The notes: generated by a model not told the origin, from the letters alone. DNA of 55,891 bases from Clostridiales bacterium UBA1234 (GCA_002308995.1 DBWQ01000003.1:47625-103515), one strand, 5' to 3'; shown: positions 45,953 through 54,275, counted from the stretch's first letter. A program made the numbers and translations.

Positions 45953-46417
45953 GTGATAATTGAAATTGATTATGATGGCATTCAAAAGCTTCCTAAAGTG
46001 GAAAAGCAAATTAAACAAGTGATTGAGACAGTTTTAAAAGAAGAGGAAATTCAGGCAGAACTTGAAATCTATGTTACCCTAACCAACAATGATAAAATTC
46101 ATGAAGTAAATTTGGAAACTCGAAATGTTGACAGACCAACGGATGTGCTATCTTTTCCGATGTTTGAAAGAGAAGAGATTCCTAGTTTAAAGAAAAAATC
46201 CAAAGAATCAGATATTTTAGGAGACATTATTATCTCGGTTGAAAAAGTAGAAGAACAAGCCAAGGAATATGGTCATTCATTTGATCGAGAGCTTTGTTAT
46301 TTAACAACGCATGGCATGCTACATCTTCTTGGCTATGATCACATGATTGAAGACGAAAAGAAAATCATGCGTGAGCGTGAAGAAGAAATACTTGCAAAAT
46401 TAAATATGGAAAGGTAA
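45953..46417 (+). CDS. ybeY: rRNA maturation factor / endoribonuclease YbeY
   Basis: 154 residues. The metal-site motif HGMLHLLGYDH (H-x3-H-x5-H) plus VDRPTDVLSFPMFE. Needed for 16S rRNA 3'-end processing in other bacteria. Starts at GTG 45953; the 16-residue MIIEIDYDGIQKLPKV opening fits the family. Lies in the era cluster. Confidence 0.93.
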   Translation: MIIEIDYDGIQKLPKVEKQIKQVIETVLKEEEIQAELEIYVTLTNNDKIHEVNLETRNVDRPTDVLSFPMFEREEIPSLKKKSKESDILGDIIISVEKVEEQAKEYGHSFDRELCYLTTHGMLHLLGYDHMIEDEKKIMREREEEILAKLNMER

Positions 46418-46472
46418 TAGAACAGGCGAGTGGTACTCGCAACATCAAATGATAACAATGGAGGAACTAAAA

Positions 46473-47570
46473 ATGACAAAACAAGATTGGTTAAGAGTTC
46501 TTGCAGTTTTTATTATTACAACATCTGTATGTGCAGGAGTGGTAGGAGGAGTCATTTATACCAAAGCAAAAAAACAAGCTTCGCAAAGCAGCGGTTTTGC
46601 TGATGTGGAGGGGAATAGTGAGATTGAGCAACCTATTGAAATGGTAGAAGGTAACTCAGGTGAGGAATCGGGTGAAATCGAGCCAGCTTATTTAGGACCT
46701 AATATTTTTTCGGGTGATGTAAGACCTATTGCTGTGATGATTGATAATGAAAGACCTGCTTGGGAGAATCATGGTGGATTAAACTCGGCATATATGCTTT
46801 ATGAGTTTATTATTGAAGGTGGCGAGTCTAGAATTATGGCATTTTTTAAGAATGTCAATCCGGATTATATTGGACCTGTTAGAAGTGCAAGACACTATTT
46901 CTTAGATTATGCAATGGAACATGATGCGATTTTTACTCATTTTGGTTGGAGCCCAAAGGCACAATCTGATATTAAAACATTAGGCATTAATAATATTAAC
47001 GGTATTTATGATACCTTCTATTGGAGAGTACCACCAAAATCATCGTATCATAACGCTATTACGAGTATGGAAAATCTAAAAAAACAAATTAGTGCCAAAG
47101 GATATCGTGATACTTCCGAGCGTGAATGTATTGTAAAGTATAACGAGCATGATGAAGAGTTAGAAAAAGGAGAAGAGGCAACGAGCATTACAGTAAAATA
47201 CTCTGCGCTTCAAAATTCTTCTTATGAGTATGACGCAGAAAGAAAAGTGTACTTAAGAAGCATGAGGGGCATTCCTCATAAAGATTCACAAACTGGGGAA
47301 CAATTCTATGCTAAAAATATCATCATGATTAAAGTAAAAGATATGCTTTTAGATGATCCAGAAGATAAGGGAAGAAGAGAATTATATAATATTGGTACTG
47401 GAAATGGGTACTTTGCTACCAACGGAAAAATCATTCCAATTACATGGGAAAAGCAAACAAGGGATGGTAGAACTGTTTACAAAGATTTATATGATAATGA
47501 AATTAAGGTAAATGACGGTATTACATGGGTACAGATTGTACCTATCACGGGTGAAATTACCTATCATTGA
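46473..47570 (+). CDS. DUF3048 protein (YerB-like)
   Basis: 365 residues. N-terminal membrane anchor (LRVLAVFIITTSVCAGVVGG), then the DUF3048 signature: RPIAVMIDNERPAWENHGGL, YEFIIEGGESRIMAFFKN, GPVRSARHYF. Extracytoplasmic, role unknown. ATG 46473 follows GGAGG with eight-base spacing; an earlier in-frame ATG at 46449 has no site. Confidence 0.85.
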   Translation: MTKQDWLRVLAVFIITTSVCAGVVGGVIYTKAKKQASQSSGFADVEGNSEIEQPIEMVEGNSGEESGEIEPAYLGPNIFSGDVRPIAVMIDNERPAWENHGGLNSAYMLYEFIIEGGESRIMAFFKNVNPDYIGPVRSARHYFLDYAMEHDAIFTHFGWSPKAQSDIKTLGINNINGIYDTFYWRVPPKSSYHNAITSMENLKKQISAKGYRDTSERECIVKYNEHDEELEKGEEATSITVKYSALQNSSYEYDAERKVYLRSMRGIPHKDSQTGEQFYAKNIIMIKVKDMLLDDPEDKGRRELYNIGTGNGYFATNGKIIPITWEKQTRDGRTVYKDLYDNEIKVNDGITWVQIVPITGEITYH

Positions 47571-47615
47571 TGATAGCGGTGGTTATGTCATCGCTACCAA
47601 GAAAGAGAGTATACA

Positions 47616-48011
47616 ATGAATGATGAAGAACTAATTCATCTTGCCATCGAGGCAAGAAAAAATGCGATATCACCAACAGGATATTACGTGGGTGTTGCCG
47701 CATTAACTAAAGCTGGTAAAGTTTATACGGGGTGTAACCTTGGGTCGGAAGATGGACTATATAATATTTGTGCCGAGCGCACGGCAATGGTAAAAATGCT
47801 ATCAGAAGGAAGACAAGAAATTACCAAAATAGCTGTAGTTGGAGGAAAACAAGATGAGCTTATTGTAACAACACCATGCGGTATTTGTAGGCAGCTTTTG
47901 ATAGAACTTGCGCCAGAGGCAGAAGTGATTTGTGCTTATGAGGAAAATGGAGAAATAAAATATCAAGTGTATACAGTAAAAGAATTATTACCACATGGAT
48001 ATGTCATGTAA
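47616..48011 (+). CDS. cdd: Cytidine deaminase
   Basis: 131 residues. Zinc-deaminase motifs CAERTAMVKML (H/CAE) and TPCGICRQLL (PCxxC), and the N-terminal ARKNAISPTGYYVGVAALT. Converts cytidine to uridine in pyrimidine salvage. Lies directly before era, as in Bacillus. Confidence 0.95.
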   Translation: MNDEELIHLAIEARKNAISPTGYYVGVAALTKAGKVYTGCNLGSEDGLYNICAERTAMVKMLSEGRQEITKIAVVGGKQDELIVTTPCGICRQLLIELAPEAEVICAYEENGEIKYQVYTVKELLPHGYVM

Positions 48012-48104
48012 AGCGTCATACAACTCATTTACGTATCCAATTAGTAAGTAGTGAAAAGTGAAAAATACAAAAATTGTATCACAATTTTTGAAGGAGGAAA
48101 GAAT

Positions 48105-48992
48105 ATGTTTAAGTCGGGATTTGTAGCGATTGTTGGAAAACCAAATGTAGGAAAGTCAATGCTTTTAAATAAGCTTGCGGGGCAAAAAATTGCCATTGTT
48201 TCAAATAAACCACAAACCACAAGAACTGCAATTAAAGGAATAATTAATAAAGAAAATGCACAAATTATTTTTACAGATACTCCAGGAATTCATAAACCTA
48301 AGAATAAATTAGGCGAAAAAATGGCAGAAACTATCGATAATAGTATGGAAGATGTTGATTTGCTTTTATATGTTATCGAAGCGACGGATAAAGGAGTTGG
48401 CATGGCCAATGAGTTTATCTTAAATAAAGTAAAAGAATCTGGCAAAAAAGCTATTCTCGCTATCAATAAAGTTGATTTGGTCCAAAAAGAAAGCTTATTA
48501 GAATTGATTGATTTATATAGCAAAGAGTATAACTTTGAAGCAATTATTCCTATTTCTGCGAGAGAAGAAGATGGCTTAGACATTTTATTAGATAAGATTA
48601 TAGAATTATTACCAGAAGGTCCTGCTTATTATGATACAGAAGAATTAACTGATCAATCCGAAAGGCAAATTGTAGAAGAAACCATTCGTGAAAAAGCATT
48701 AAAGTTATTAGATGATGAAGTGCCTCACGGCATTGCAGTAGAAGTTGTTTCTATGAAAAAGCGTGACGGTAAAGATCTTTATGATATCGAAGCAACCATC
48801 TATTGCGAGAAAAAGACCCACAAAGGAATCATTATTGGAAAAGAAGGGGCTCTATTAAAGCAGATTGGAGAAAGGGCAAGAGAAGATATAGAAGAGATGC
48901 TTGGCTCACAAGTTAACTTACAACTATGGGTAAAGGTTAAAGAAGGCTGGAGAGATGATGATACAAAGTTAAAGCAAGTTTTCCACGAGTAG
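48105..48992 (+). CDS. era: GTPase Era
   Basis: 295 residues. G1 VGKPNVGKSML, G3 DTPGIHKPKNKLGE, G4 NKVDL, then a KH domain (EKKTHKGIIIGKEGALLKQI). Checks 16S rRNA maturation on the 30S subunit. AAGGAGG before ATG 48105; 54 bases of upstream in-frame sequence are leader. yqzL and recO follow. Confidence 0.96.
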   Translation: MFKSGFVAIVGKPNVGKSMLLNKLAGQKIAIVSNKPQTTRTAIKGIINKENAQIIFTDTPGIHKPKNKLGEKMAETIDNSMEDVDLLLYVIEATDKGVGMANEFILNKVKESGKKAILAINKVDLVQKESLLELIDLYSKEYNFEAIIPISAREEDGLDILLDKIIELLPEGPAYYDTEELTDQSERQIVEETIREKALKLLDDEVPHGIAVEVVSMKKRDGKDLYDIEATIYCEKKTHKGIIIGKEGALLKQIGERAREDIEEMLGSQVNLQLWVKVKEGWRDDDTKLKQVFHE

Positions 48993-49016
48993 GAGACTTC
49001 TTTAAAGGAGGCACAT

Positions 49017-49193
49017 ATGAGTAAAGATTTTGCATGGCAATTGTTTAAAAACACAGGGAATATCGATGCATTTATGATTATGCGTGATATGGAAATCGCA
49101 AATGAAATCACGCCAAAAGTAAAGGGCACAGGAGTAGTAGAAAATGGGGATAATCAAAACCAAGGGGATAGTAATCAAAGTAGCCAATTCTAA
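49017..49193 (+). CDS. yqzL: YqzL-like small protein
   Basis: 58 residues: MSKDFAWQLFKNTGNIDAFM and then RDMEIANE match YqzL, a small conserved gene of unknown function found between era and recO in Bacillus. The Gln/Asn-rich tail is local. AAAGGAGG precedes the ATG. Its last 50 bases overlap the recO start in another frame. Confidence 0.8.
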   Translation: MSKDFAWQLFKNTGNIDAFMIMRDMEIANEITPKVKGTGVVENGDNQNQGDSNQSSQF

Positions 49194-49880
49194 AGATAGT
49201 GATAAGGTACTAACTGTATTAACACCGGATTTACGGTAAAATAAGTGTGTTTTGTAAAGGCGCTAAAAAAAATAAAAGCGCCTTTTTGTCTAGTACAGAA
49301 ATTTTAAGCTTTAGTGAAATGGTATTATTTTCAGGAAATAGCGAGCTTTATAATCTAACTTCAGCAGAAACCATTGAAGTGTTTTATCATTTAAGAATGG
49401 ATATTGAAAAACTATCCTATGCATCACTTATGCTCAAAATGATGAATGATGTTTGTGTAGAAGGAGAAACATCCTATAAAAAACTACAGCTTTTATTAAA
49501 TTCCTTATATGTTTTATCTGAAACGGATAAAAACTCAGAGTTTGTACTTGCCATATTTAAGATGAGGCTACTTCGGTATCTTAGGATTTGTGCCAAGGCT
49601 ATCTAAATGTGTTAGTTGCGGTTTAGAAGCAAGAGAAATGCAAGAGTTTTATTTTAGTATCAAAGATAATGGTATTAAATGCTCTGCCTGTAGCAAGCAA
49701 GATAAGGGTGCTATTAAAATATCAGATGTATGTTATACTTCTTTGCTGTATATTTATTCTGCTGATGCTAAAAAACTATTTTCGTTTGACATTCCAATCG
49801 ATGCGATAAAAGAACTAAGTTTAATTGCTAAGGTATATACAGATGAAAAGTTGGAGAGAGAATATAAGGTGGAATTATAA
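49144..49880 (+). CDS. recO: DNA repair protein RecO, read through two CGGT +1 sites
   Basis: RecO helps load RecA on SSB-coated DNA. Reading starts at ATG 49144 (AGGAG upstream), giving MGIIKTKGIVIKVANSKDSD and LTVLTPDL, then CGG TAA. Skipping the C at 49234 continues GKISVFCKGAKKNKSAFLSS. At 49574 the frame meets CGG TAT; skipping that C gives GILGFVPRLSKCVSCGLEA. The joined product is 244 residues with the zinc Cys pairs, a normal RecO. Both recoded positions are glycine in Bacillus RecO (HGKIGVM and KMLGVMGLYPEL). Unshifted, neither frame gives a usable protein. Confidence 0.92.
49231..49237 (+). other. CGGT +1 recoding site 1 in recO
   Basis: TTA CGG TAA in the zero frame; TTA (C) GGT AAA ATA in the shifted frame. 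The only site preceded by TTA. Confidence 0.9.
49571..49577 (+). other. CGGT +1 recoding site 2 in recO
   Basis: CTT CGG TAT in the zero frame; CTT (C) GGT ATC TTA GGA in the shifted frame, meeting the conserved LLGxLG segment. Confidence 0.9.
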
Positions 49881-49883
49881 AAT

Positions 49884-49922
49884 GCGGCAAATGTGGATGT
49901 TCCTTTTTGCCGCGTTTTTTTA
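49884..49922 (+). terminator. Terminator after recO
   Basis: GCGGCAAA / TTTGCCGC followed by a run of T. Confidence 0.85.
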
Positions 49923-49965
49923 TGTTGATTTGACAAAGGGATATTTATTTTTGATGCATAGAAAA

Positions 49966-50181
49966 TAGATTTTAATTTCAGTTTTGATATCTATGATGAG
50001 CGTATTTACGAAACGAGCTTAGAAAATATAAAATCATGCATTACTGTCATAAGATTTTGGAATGGGGAACAGTTGGGGCCCCATGGAAAAATCTATATGA
50101 CAGTTTGCAGATTTTATTTATTTTCTGCGAAGTGAAGTACCTAGCGAATCGTAGATATCAAAACTGAAAGAAAGAAAAATC
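49966..50181. repeat. About 216-base imperfect palindrome before the T-box
   Basis: TTTCAGTTTTGATATCTA (49976-) pairs with TAGATATCAAAACTGAAA (to 50169). Inside, AGAAAATATAAAATC pairs with GATTTTATTTATTTTCT, and ACTGTCATAAGATTTT with AAAATCTATATGACAGT. The apex holds GGGGCCCC, and an asymmetric GCGA-rich internal loop interrupts the stem. Same plan as 16764-17013 but different sequence. Non-coding. Confidence 0.8.
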
Positions 50182-50214
50182 TTATTTTTCTCTTGAATTT
50201 AACATAAATAAGTG

Positions 50215-50440
50215 GTAAGATACAATTAGTTTGATAGGTGCGATGAGAAAGAAGAGTAGTAATTGATGCAATGAATAGAGAGTTTAGCCTAGGCTGGAAG
50301 CTAAATGATGGCAGATTACGAAAGGAACTTTGGAGCATGGTTAATTAAGGGAATAGCTTGTAAAAAGCTATTAAATAGGGTGGAACCGCGGATTTAATTC
50401 GTCCCTAGCTTTCGTTTAGAACGTAGGCTAGGTTTTTTTG
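50215..50440 (+). ncRNA. Glycyl T-box riboswitch
   Basis: The conserved T-box AGGGTGGAACCGCG lies at 50377-50390. Upstream, GATGAGAAAGAAGAGTAG starts stem I with AGAGAG and the GGAAGCTAAATGATGGCAG specifier region; the likely specifier is GGC (50310-50312), a glycine codon. It ends in terminator CCTAGC/GCTAGG plus seven T (50404-50439). Uncharged tRNA-Gly should favour the antiterminator and let glyS be transcribed. Confidence 0.93.
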
Positions 50441-50483
50441 ATGCCTATTTTCTAAGAAGATGAAAAAGAAAGGGGTTTTTAAA

Positions 50484-51851
50484 ATGGCAGAAAAAACGAT
50501 GGACAAGATTGTAAATTTATGTAAGACAAGAGGCTTTATTTTCCCAGGATCAGAAATTTATGGAGGTTTAGCGAATACTTGGGACTATGGTCCATTAGGT
50601 GCTAGACTGAAAAATAACGTAAAAGATGCTTGGAGAAAGAGATTTATTCAAGAAAGAAAGAATAGTTATGAGGTAGATGCGGCTATTTTAATGCATCCAA
50701 GGGTATGGGAGGCAAGTGGTCATGTTGCTAGCTTTTCTGATCCTTTAATTGACTGTAAAGAATGTAAGGCAAGACACAGAGCCGATAACTTAATTGATGA
50801 TTTTAATCCAGATGCCCATGCAGATGGTATGACCAAAGAGCAAATGGTACAGTATATTATTGATAACAAGATACCATGTCCAAAGTGTGGCAAATGCAAC
50901 TTTACACCAATTCGTGAATTTAATTTAATGTTTGAAACCTATCGTGGGGTGACCGAGGATACTAAAAATGTTATTTACTTAAGACCAGAAAATGCACAAG
51001 GGGAATATGTGAATTTCTTAAATGTACAAAGAAGCACCAGAGCTAAACTTCCATTTAGCATTGGTCAAATTGGTAAAGCCTTTCGTAACGAAATTACACC
51101 AGGAAACTTCACCTTTAGAACCATTGAGTTTGAACAAGCAGAGTTTCAAACGTTCTGTAAAGAAGGTATGGATGAAGAACTATATGAATACTTTAAAGAA
51201 TATGGTAGAAAGTTCTATATGGATTTAGGCCTTCCAGAAGAAAAGCTTAGATATCATGACCATGAAAAGCTTGCCTTTTATGCCAAAGCTGCTTGCGATA
51301 TTGAATACTTATTCCCATTTGGTTGGGGCGAGGTTAATGGCACGCATAATAGAACCAATTACGATTTAACCAAACACCAAGAGTATTCAGGCCAAAAGCA
51401 AGAGTACTTAGATCCAGAAACCAACGAAAAGTTCATTCCATATATTGTAGAATCTACTTATGGTGTGGATAGAACTGTTCTTGCTGTTTTGTGCGAAGCC
51501 TATGATGAAGAAGAACTAGAAGGCGGAGATGTAAGAACGGTTCTTCACTTAAAACCAGCTTTGGCACCTTATAAAGTGGCAGTTTTACCACTTCAAAAGA
51601 AACTATCAGATAAGGCAAACGAAGTATATGAGATGCTTTCAAAGAAGTATATGTGTGATTATGATGAAGCAGGTAGTATTGGAAAACGATACAGAAGACA
51701 AGATGAAGTGGGAACACCATATTGTGTAACGATTGACTTTGAAACGTTGGAAGATGGTTGTGTCACCATTCGTGATAGAGACACCATGACGCAAGAAAGA
51801 ATTAAGATAGAAGAAATAGAAAAATATATTGGAGAAAAAATTCAATTTTAA
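50484..51851 (+). CDS. glyS: Glycyl-tRNA synthetase (single-chain, class II)
   Basis: 455 residues. Class II motifs: FIFPGSEIYGGLANTWDYGP, LRPENAQGEYVNF, GQIGKAFRNEITPGNFTFRT and a C-terminal anticodon domain (LAPYKVAVLPLQKKL). AAAGGGG before ATG 50484; an earlier in-frame ATG is in the leader. Regulated by the T-box. It must charge the tRNA-Gly that would read GGT at the recoding sites. Confidence 0.95.
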   Translation: MAEKTMDKIVNLCKTRGFIFPGSEIYGGLANTWDYGPLGARLKNNVKDAWRKRFIQERKNSYEVDAAILMHPRVWEASGHVASFSDPLIDCKECKARHRADNLIDDFNPDAHADGMTKEQMVQYIIDNKIPCPKCGKCNFTPIREFNLMFETYRGVTEDTKNVIYLRPENAQGEYVNFLNVQRSTRAKLPFSIGQIGKAFRNEITPGNFTFRTIEFEQAEFQTFCKEGMDEELYEYFKEYGRKFYMDLGLPEEKLRYHDHEKLAFYAKAACDIEYLFPFGWGEVNGTHNRTNYDLTKHQEYSGQKQEYLDPETNEKFIPYIVESTYGVDRTVLAVLCEAYDEEELEGGDVRTVLHLKPALAPYKVAVLPLQKKLSDKANEVYEMLSKKYMCDYDEAGSIGKRYRRQDEVGTPYCVTIDFETLEDGCVTIRDRDTMTQERIKIEEIEKYIGEKIQF

Positions 51852-51880
51852 AAAATGGCGGTCTTTGACCGCTATTTTTT
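51848..51880 (+). terminator. Terminator after glyS
   Basis: AAAAAATGGCGGTC / GACCGCTATTTTTT with a TTT loop. Confidence 0.88.
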
Positions 51881-51963
51881 ATGTGAATTTTTTGTAAATT
51901 TCTTGTATCGGGGAATACTTTCCTATATACTTTTATTAAGATTACAAAAGAAAGGGGCAGCTT

Positions 51964-53016
51964 ATGCCAAATGTACGTTATTTTTGCAATCGATTAAAAG
52001 AAATGGATTATCATTCGATGCTAGAGAGAGTTAGCATCGTTCATCATAAATGTGGTAAGTCAAAGTTTTTTATTTTGCTAGATATGATATGGTGTGGGTT
52101 TCGCTATGGAGCAGGGTATGTCGATTATGATGTGATTGGTTTTTACAAGCTAAACCATGCACAGCGAAAAACAATGCTAACCAGAGGAATCAATAATCAA
52201 TTTGTGCAAGAATTAAACGATAAAGAGTATTGGCACGTGTTTAATAATAAAAATGAATTCGATGAAACGTTTTTAGAATATGTGCAAAGAGATTTTGTGT
52301 ATCCAGTAAGTAATAATCTAGAAAAGGTAGAAATGTTTTTGCAAAAACATCCTATCTTTTTTGCTAAGCCCAATGATGGACAATGCGGAAAGAATATTGA
52401 GAAGCTAAATGCAGAGGAATGGAATCGAGAAGAGTTAATCGATTATTTAATCAAAAATGAATTAGAATTATTAGAAGAACCAGTCATTCAGTGTGAAGAA
52501 ATGAATCGTTTGAATCCGTCGTCTGTCAATACAGTTAGAATGGTTACAGTCAAAAATGAAGAGGGAGATGTTACCATCATTGCCACATTTTCTAGAATTG
52601 GTAATGGCAAAGTGGTAGATAATTTTAATAGTGGTGGCATGACAGCAAGAGTGGATGTTGACACTGGCATCATTATAGAACCAGCTGTGAATAAAGAAGG
52701 CACGGTTTTTTTTGAGCACCCTATTACTGGAACCAAAATTGAAGGGTTTCAAATTCCATACTGGAATGAAGCAAAGGCGATGGTTTGTGAGACAGCACGA
52801 AAGAGTAAGCACATTAGGTATATTGGTTGGGATGTTGGATTAAGCGAGCATGGACCAGTTTTGGTAGAAGGTAACCATTTCCCAGGCCACGATATATATC
52901 AAGTCGCTGAAAAAATAGGCGAGAATGATATGGGAATCTTGCCAAGGTTTGAAGAAGCAATTTACGGAAAGAAAGCTTATGGAAAATTAAGAGCAAAGAA
53001 AAAGGTAAGAGAATAA
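51964..53016 (+). CDS. ATP-grasp protein, sugar-transfer-associated type
   Basis: 350 residues. ATP-grasp features: HPIFFAKPNDGQCGKNIEKL, NPSSVNTVRMVTV, SGGMTARVDVDTGIIIEPAV and a metal-site IGWDVGLSEHGPVLVEGNHFPG. This layout fits the sugar-transfer-associated ATP-grasp family, often near envelope polysaccharide genes, forming amide or ester links; substrate unknown. AAAGGGG precedes the ATG. Convergent with the first cassette gene. Confidence 0.75.
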   Translation: MPNVRYFCNRLKEMDYHSMLERVSIVHHKCGKSKFFILLDMIWCGFRYGAGYVDYDVIGFYKLNHAQRKTMLTRGINNQFVQELNDKEYWHVFNNKNEFDETFLEYVQRDFVYPVSNNLEKVEMFLQKHPIFFAKPNDGQCGKNIEKLNAEEWNREELIDYLIKNELELLEEPVIQCEEMNRLNPSSVNTVRMVTVKNEEGDVTIIATFSRIGNGKVVDNFNSGGMTARVDVDTGIIIEPAVNKEGTVFFEHPITGTKIEGFQIPYWNEAKAMVCETARKSKHIRYIGWDVGLSEHGPVLVEGNHFPGHDIYQVAEKIGENDMGILPRFEEAIYGKKAYGKLRAKKKVRE

Positions 53017-53020
53017 CGGG

Positions 53021-53060
53021 AAAACCCCATCTGGCAATGCAAAGCCAGACGGGGTTTTTT
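53021..53060. terminator. Bidirectional terminator (ATP-grasp / cassette 1)
   Basis: AAAACCCCATCTGGC / GCCAGACGGGGTTTTTT. Confidence 0.9.
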
Positions 53061-53065
53061 GATAA

Positions 53066-53338
53066 TTAGAGGACCGTAAGGGTAAAGAAGTCTTTCATGA
53101 CTTCCACCCGAAGATATTTGCGGAATCGTTCTTTCACCCAAAGCTGCAGTTCCTTGGGATTTATTTCAGGATGGGTGGTGTTGCTCCACGTCATGGAAGC
53201 AAAACCTTTCACCATCATCTGAAAAAGAAGGGTTCTTAATTGCTCAAGCATTATAGCGTCGGCTGAGCCAGGAGAGATCATTCCCCGGCTATCTGCCGAT
53301 AGCTTTACTGCTTTGCAAAATGCACAAATGTAGTCCAT
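53066..53338 (-). CDS. Cassette 1: small protein of unknown function
   Basis: 90 residues, beginning MDYICAFCKAVKLSADSRGM with a CxxC pair and ending WVKERFRKYLRVEVMKDFFT. Unrecognised. The start at 53338 follows GGAGAAAGG. Two in-frame CGG codons (53285-53287, 53108-53110) stand for Arg without any frame break, unlike native genes. The promoter at 53462-53490 leaves a leader of about 120 bases. Confidence 0.6.
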   Translation of the reverse strand: MDYICAFCKAVKLSADSRGMISPGSADAIMLEQLRTLLFQMMVKGFASMTWSNTTHPEINPKELQLWVKERFRKYLRVEVMKDFFTLTVL

Positions 53339-53461
53339 TTCCTTTCTCCTTCTGCTAAATAGAATGGGGCTTAAGATTGTGATGTACACTACAACTGCAC
53401 ACCAAATGCTACTTTCTTGTGAAAAAGAGAGTAACAAACGCAATCCATTTCTTTCTGCATA

Positions 53462-53502
53462 CTTATATCACAAAAAGAAAGAAAAGTCAAGAATTATGTT
53501 AA
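53462..53502 (-). promoter_or_regulatory. Cassette 1 promoter with ATTATGTTAA box
   Basis: Reverse strand: TTGACT (53485-53490), 17-base spacer, TATAAG (53462-53467). ATTATGTTAA (forward reading, 53493-53502) sits 2 bases beyond the -35; the same box recurs at the other three cassettes. Confidence 0.75.
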
Positions 53503-53506
53503 TTTT

Positions 53507-53551
53507 AAACCCTCGTTAGCTAGCGTATATTTGCTAGCCAGCGAGGGTTTT
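53507..53551. terminator. Cassette 2 terminator
   Basis: AAACCCTCG-TTAGCTAGC / TGCTAGC-CAGCGAGGGTTTT. Confidence 0.88.
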
Positions 53552-53554
53552 GGG

Positions 53555-54118
53555 TTACTCAATGTAGAAGCGATATTTCCCGTTGATTTCGCGGTAGGAA
53601 ATCCCTTCCTGAAAGAGCTTTACAAGGACTTCATCCAAGAGCTCAGCGCTTACCTTGGAGAAGACGATGTATTTGGGAATCTCAACAGAGAGCTTCCCCG
53701 TTCGGGAGCCGACCATCATATCCCAAATGAGCTTAAACAGGGCATTGTGTGCGCGCCGAACACGGTAAACACGCGTGCATTTTACCTCTGACAGAAGGTA
53801 GGAGATTCGTTTGGAAAGGTTCTTGTTTTTGATGAAAAAAATGAAACGACCTTTCGTAGGAGTCTCCAGGTTTTCATCATTTTTGCAGCCAAGCCCTTCT
53901 CCAGAAAGAAGATGGATTGCTTTAGCAATCAAATCTTTTTCCACGTACTCATAGAGAACATACTTGGGGATAGAGGCGAAGAAGGTACCGGTGGAGAGCA
54001 TCTTGTCTTCAACCAGCAGGAAAATGGTTCTTGCTGCTTGCTCGATGTAGAAGCGCTCAGTGCTTTTTACGGCACCTACCAGACGGATGACGCTCTCGTC
54101 AAAATTTCTTCCATTCAT
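53555..54118 (-). CDS. Cassette 2: protein with an internally duplicated domain
   Basis: 187 residues from MNGRNFDESVIRLVGAVKS. Two related ~60-residue units: FFASIPKYVLYEYVEKDLIA...RFIFFIKNK and KLSVEIPKYIVFSKVSAELL...KYRFYIE. A winged-helix or small RNA/DNA-binding fold is possible; no family recognised. GGAGG precedes the chosen start. It uses CGG as Arg at 53756-53758 without a frame break. Confidence 0.6.
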   Translation of the reverse strand: MNGRNFDESVIRLVGAVKSTERFYIEQAARTIFLLVEDKMLSTGTFFASIPKYVLYEYVEKDLIAKAIHLLSGEGLGCKNDENLETPTKGRFIFFIKNKNLSKRISYLLSEVKCTRVYRVRRAHNALFKLIWDMMVGSRTGKLSVEIPKYIVFSKVSAELLDEVLVKLFQEGISYREINGKYRFYIE

Positions 54119-54161
54119 GGGAAAATCCTCCGAATTTGACAAATTTTTTCATTGGAGACTT

Positions 54162-54203
54162 ATTATATCATAAAAAGAGACAAAAAGCAACGATTATGTT
54201 AAC
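54162..54203 (-). promoter_or_regulatory. Cassette 2 promoter with ATTATGTTAAC box
   Basis: Reverse strand: TTGCTT (54185-54190), 17-base spacer, TATAAT (54162-54167); box ATTATGTTAAC at 54193-54203. Confidence 0.75.
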
Positions 54204-54230
54204 AATAATAGTTAGGCAAAATACAAAAAA

Positions 54231-54275
54231 CAGGCGTTTTCAAAGCTCTGTGGTAGAAGGCTTTGCAAACGTCTG
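54231..54275 (+). terminator. Hairpin between cassettes 2 and 3
   Basis: CAGGCGTTTTCAAAGC / GGCTTTGCAAACGTCTG. The stretch 54276-54382 around it is GC-rich with no supported gene. Confidence 0.55.

Noticed and set aside
7264..49880. Sequencing or assembly indel errors as the cause of the five broken genes
   Set aside because: All six breaks fall on a zero-frame CGG followed by T, none elsewhere; they are not in homopolymers; CTT-GGT also occurs without an extra C in intact genes (e.g. pnp); and no other native gene has a frame break. Raw reads would settle it.
7264..49880. prfB-like frameshifting driven by an upstream Shine-Dalgarno-like stimulator
   Set aside because: CTT before the site can re-pair as UUC in the +1 frame, but TTA and GCC sites cannot do so well, and no consistent upstream stimulator or stop codon is present. 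The constant element is CGGT itself.
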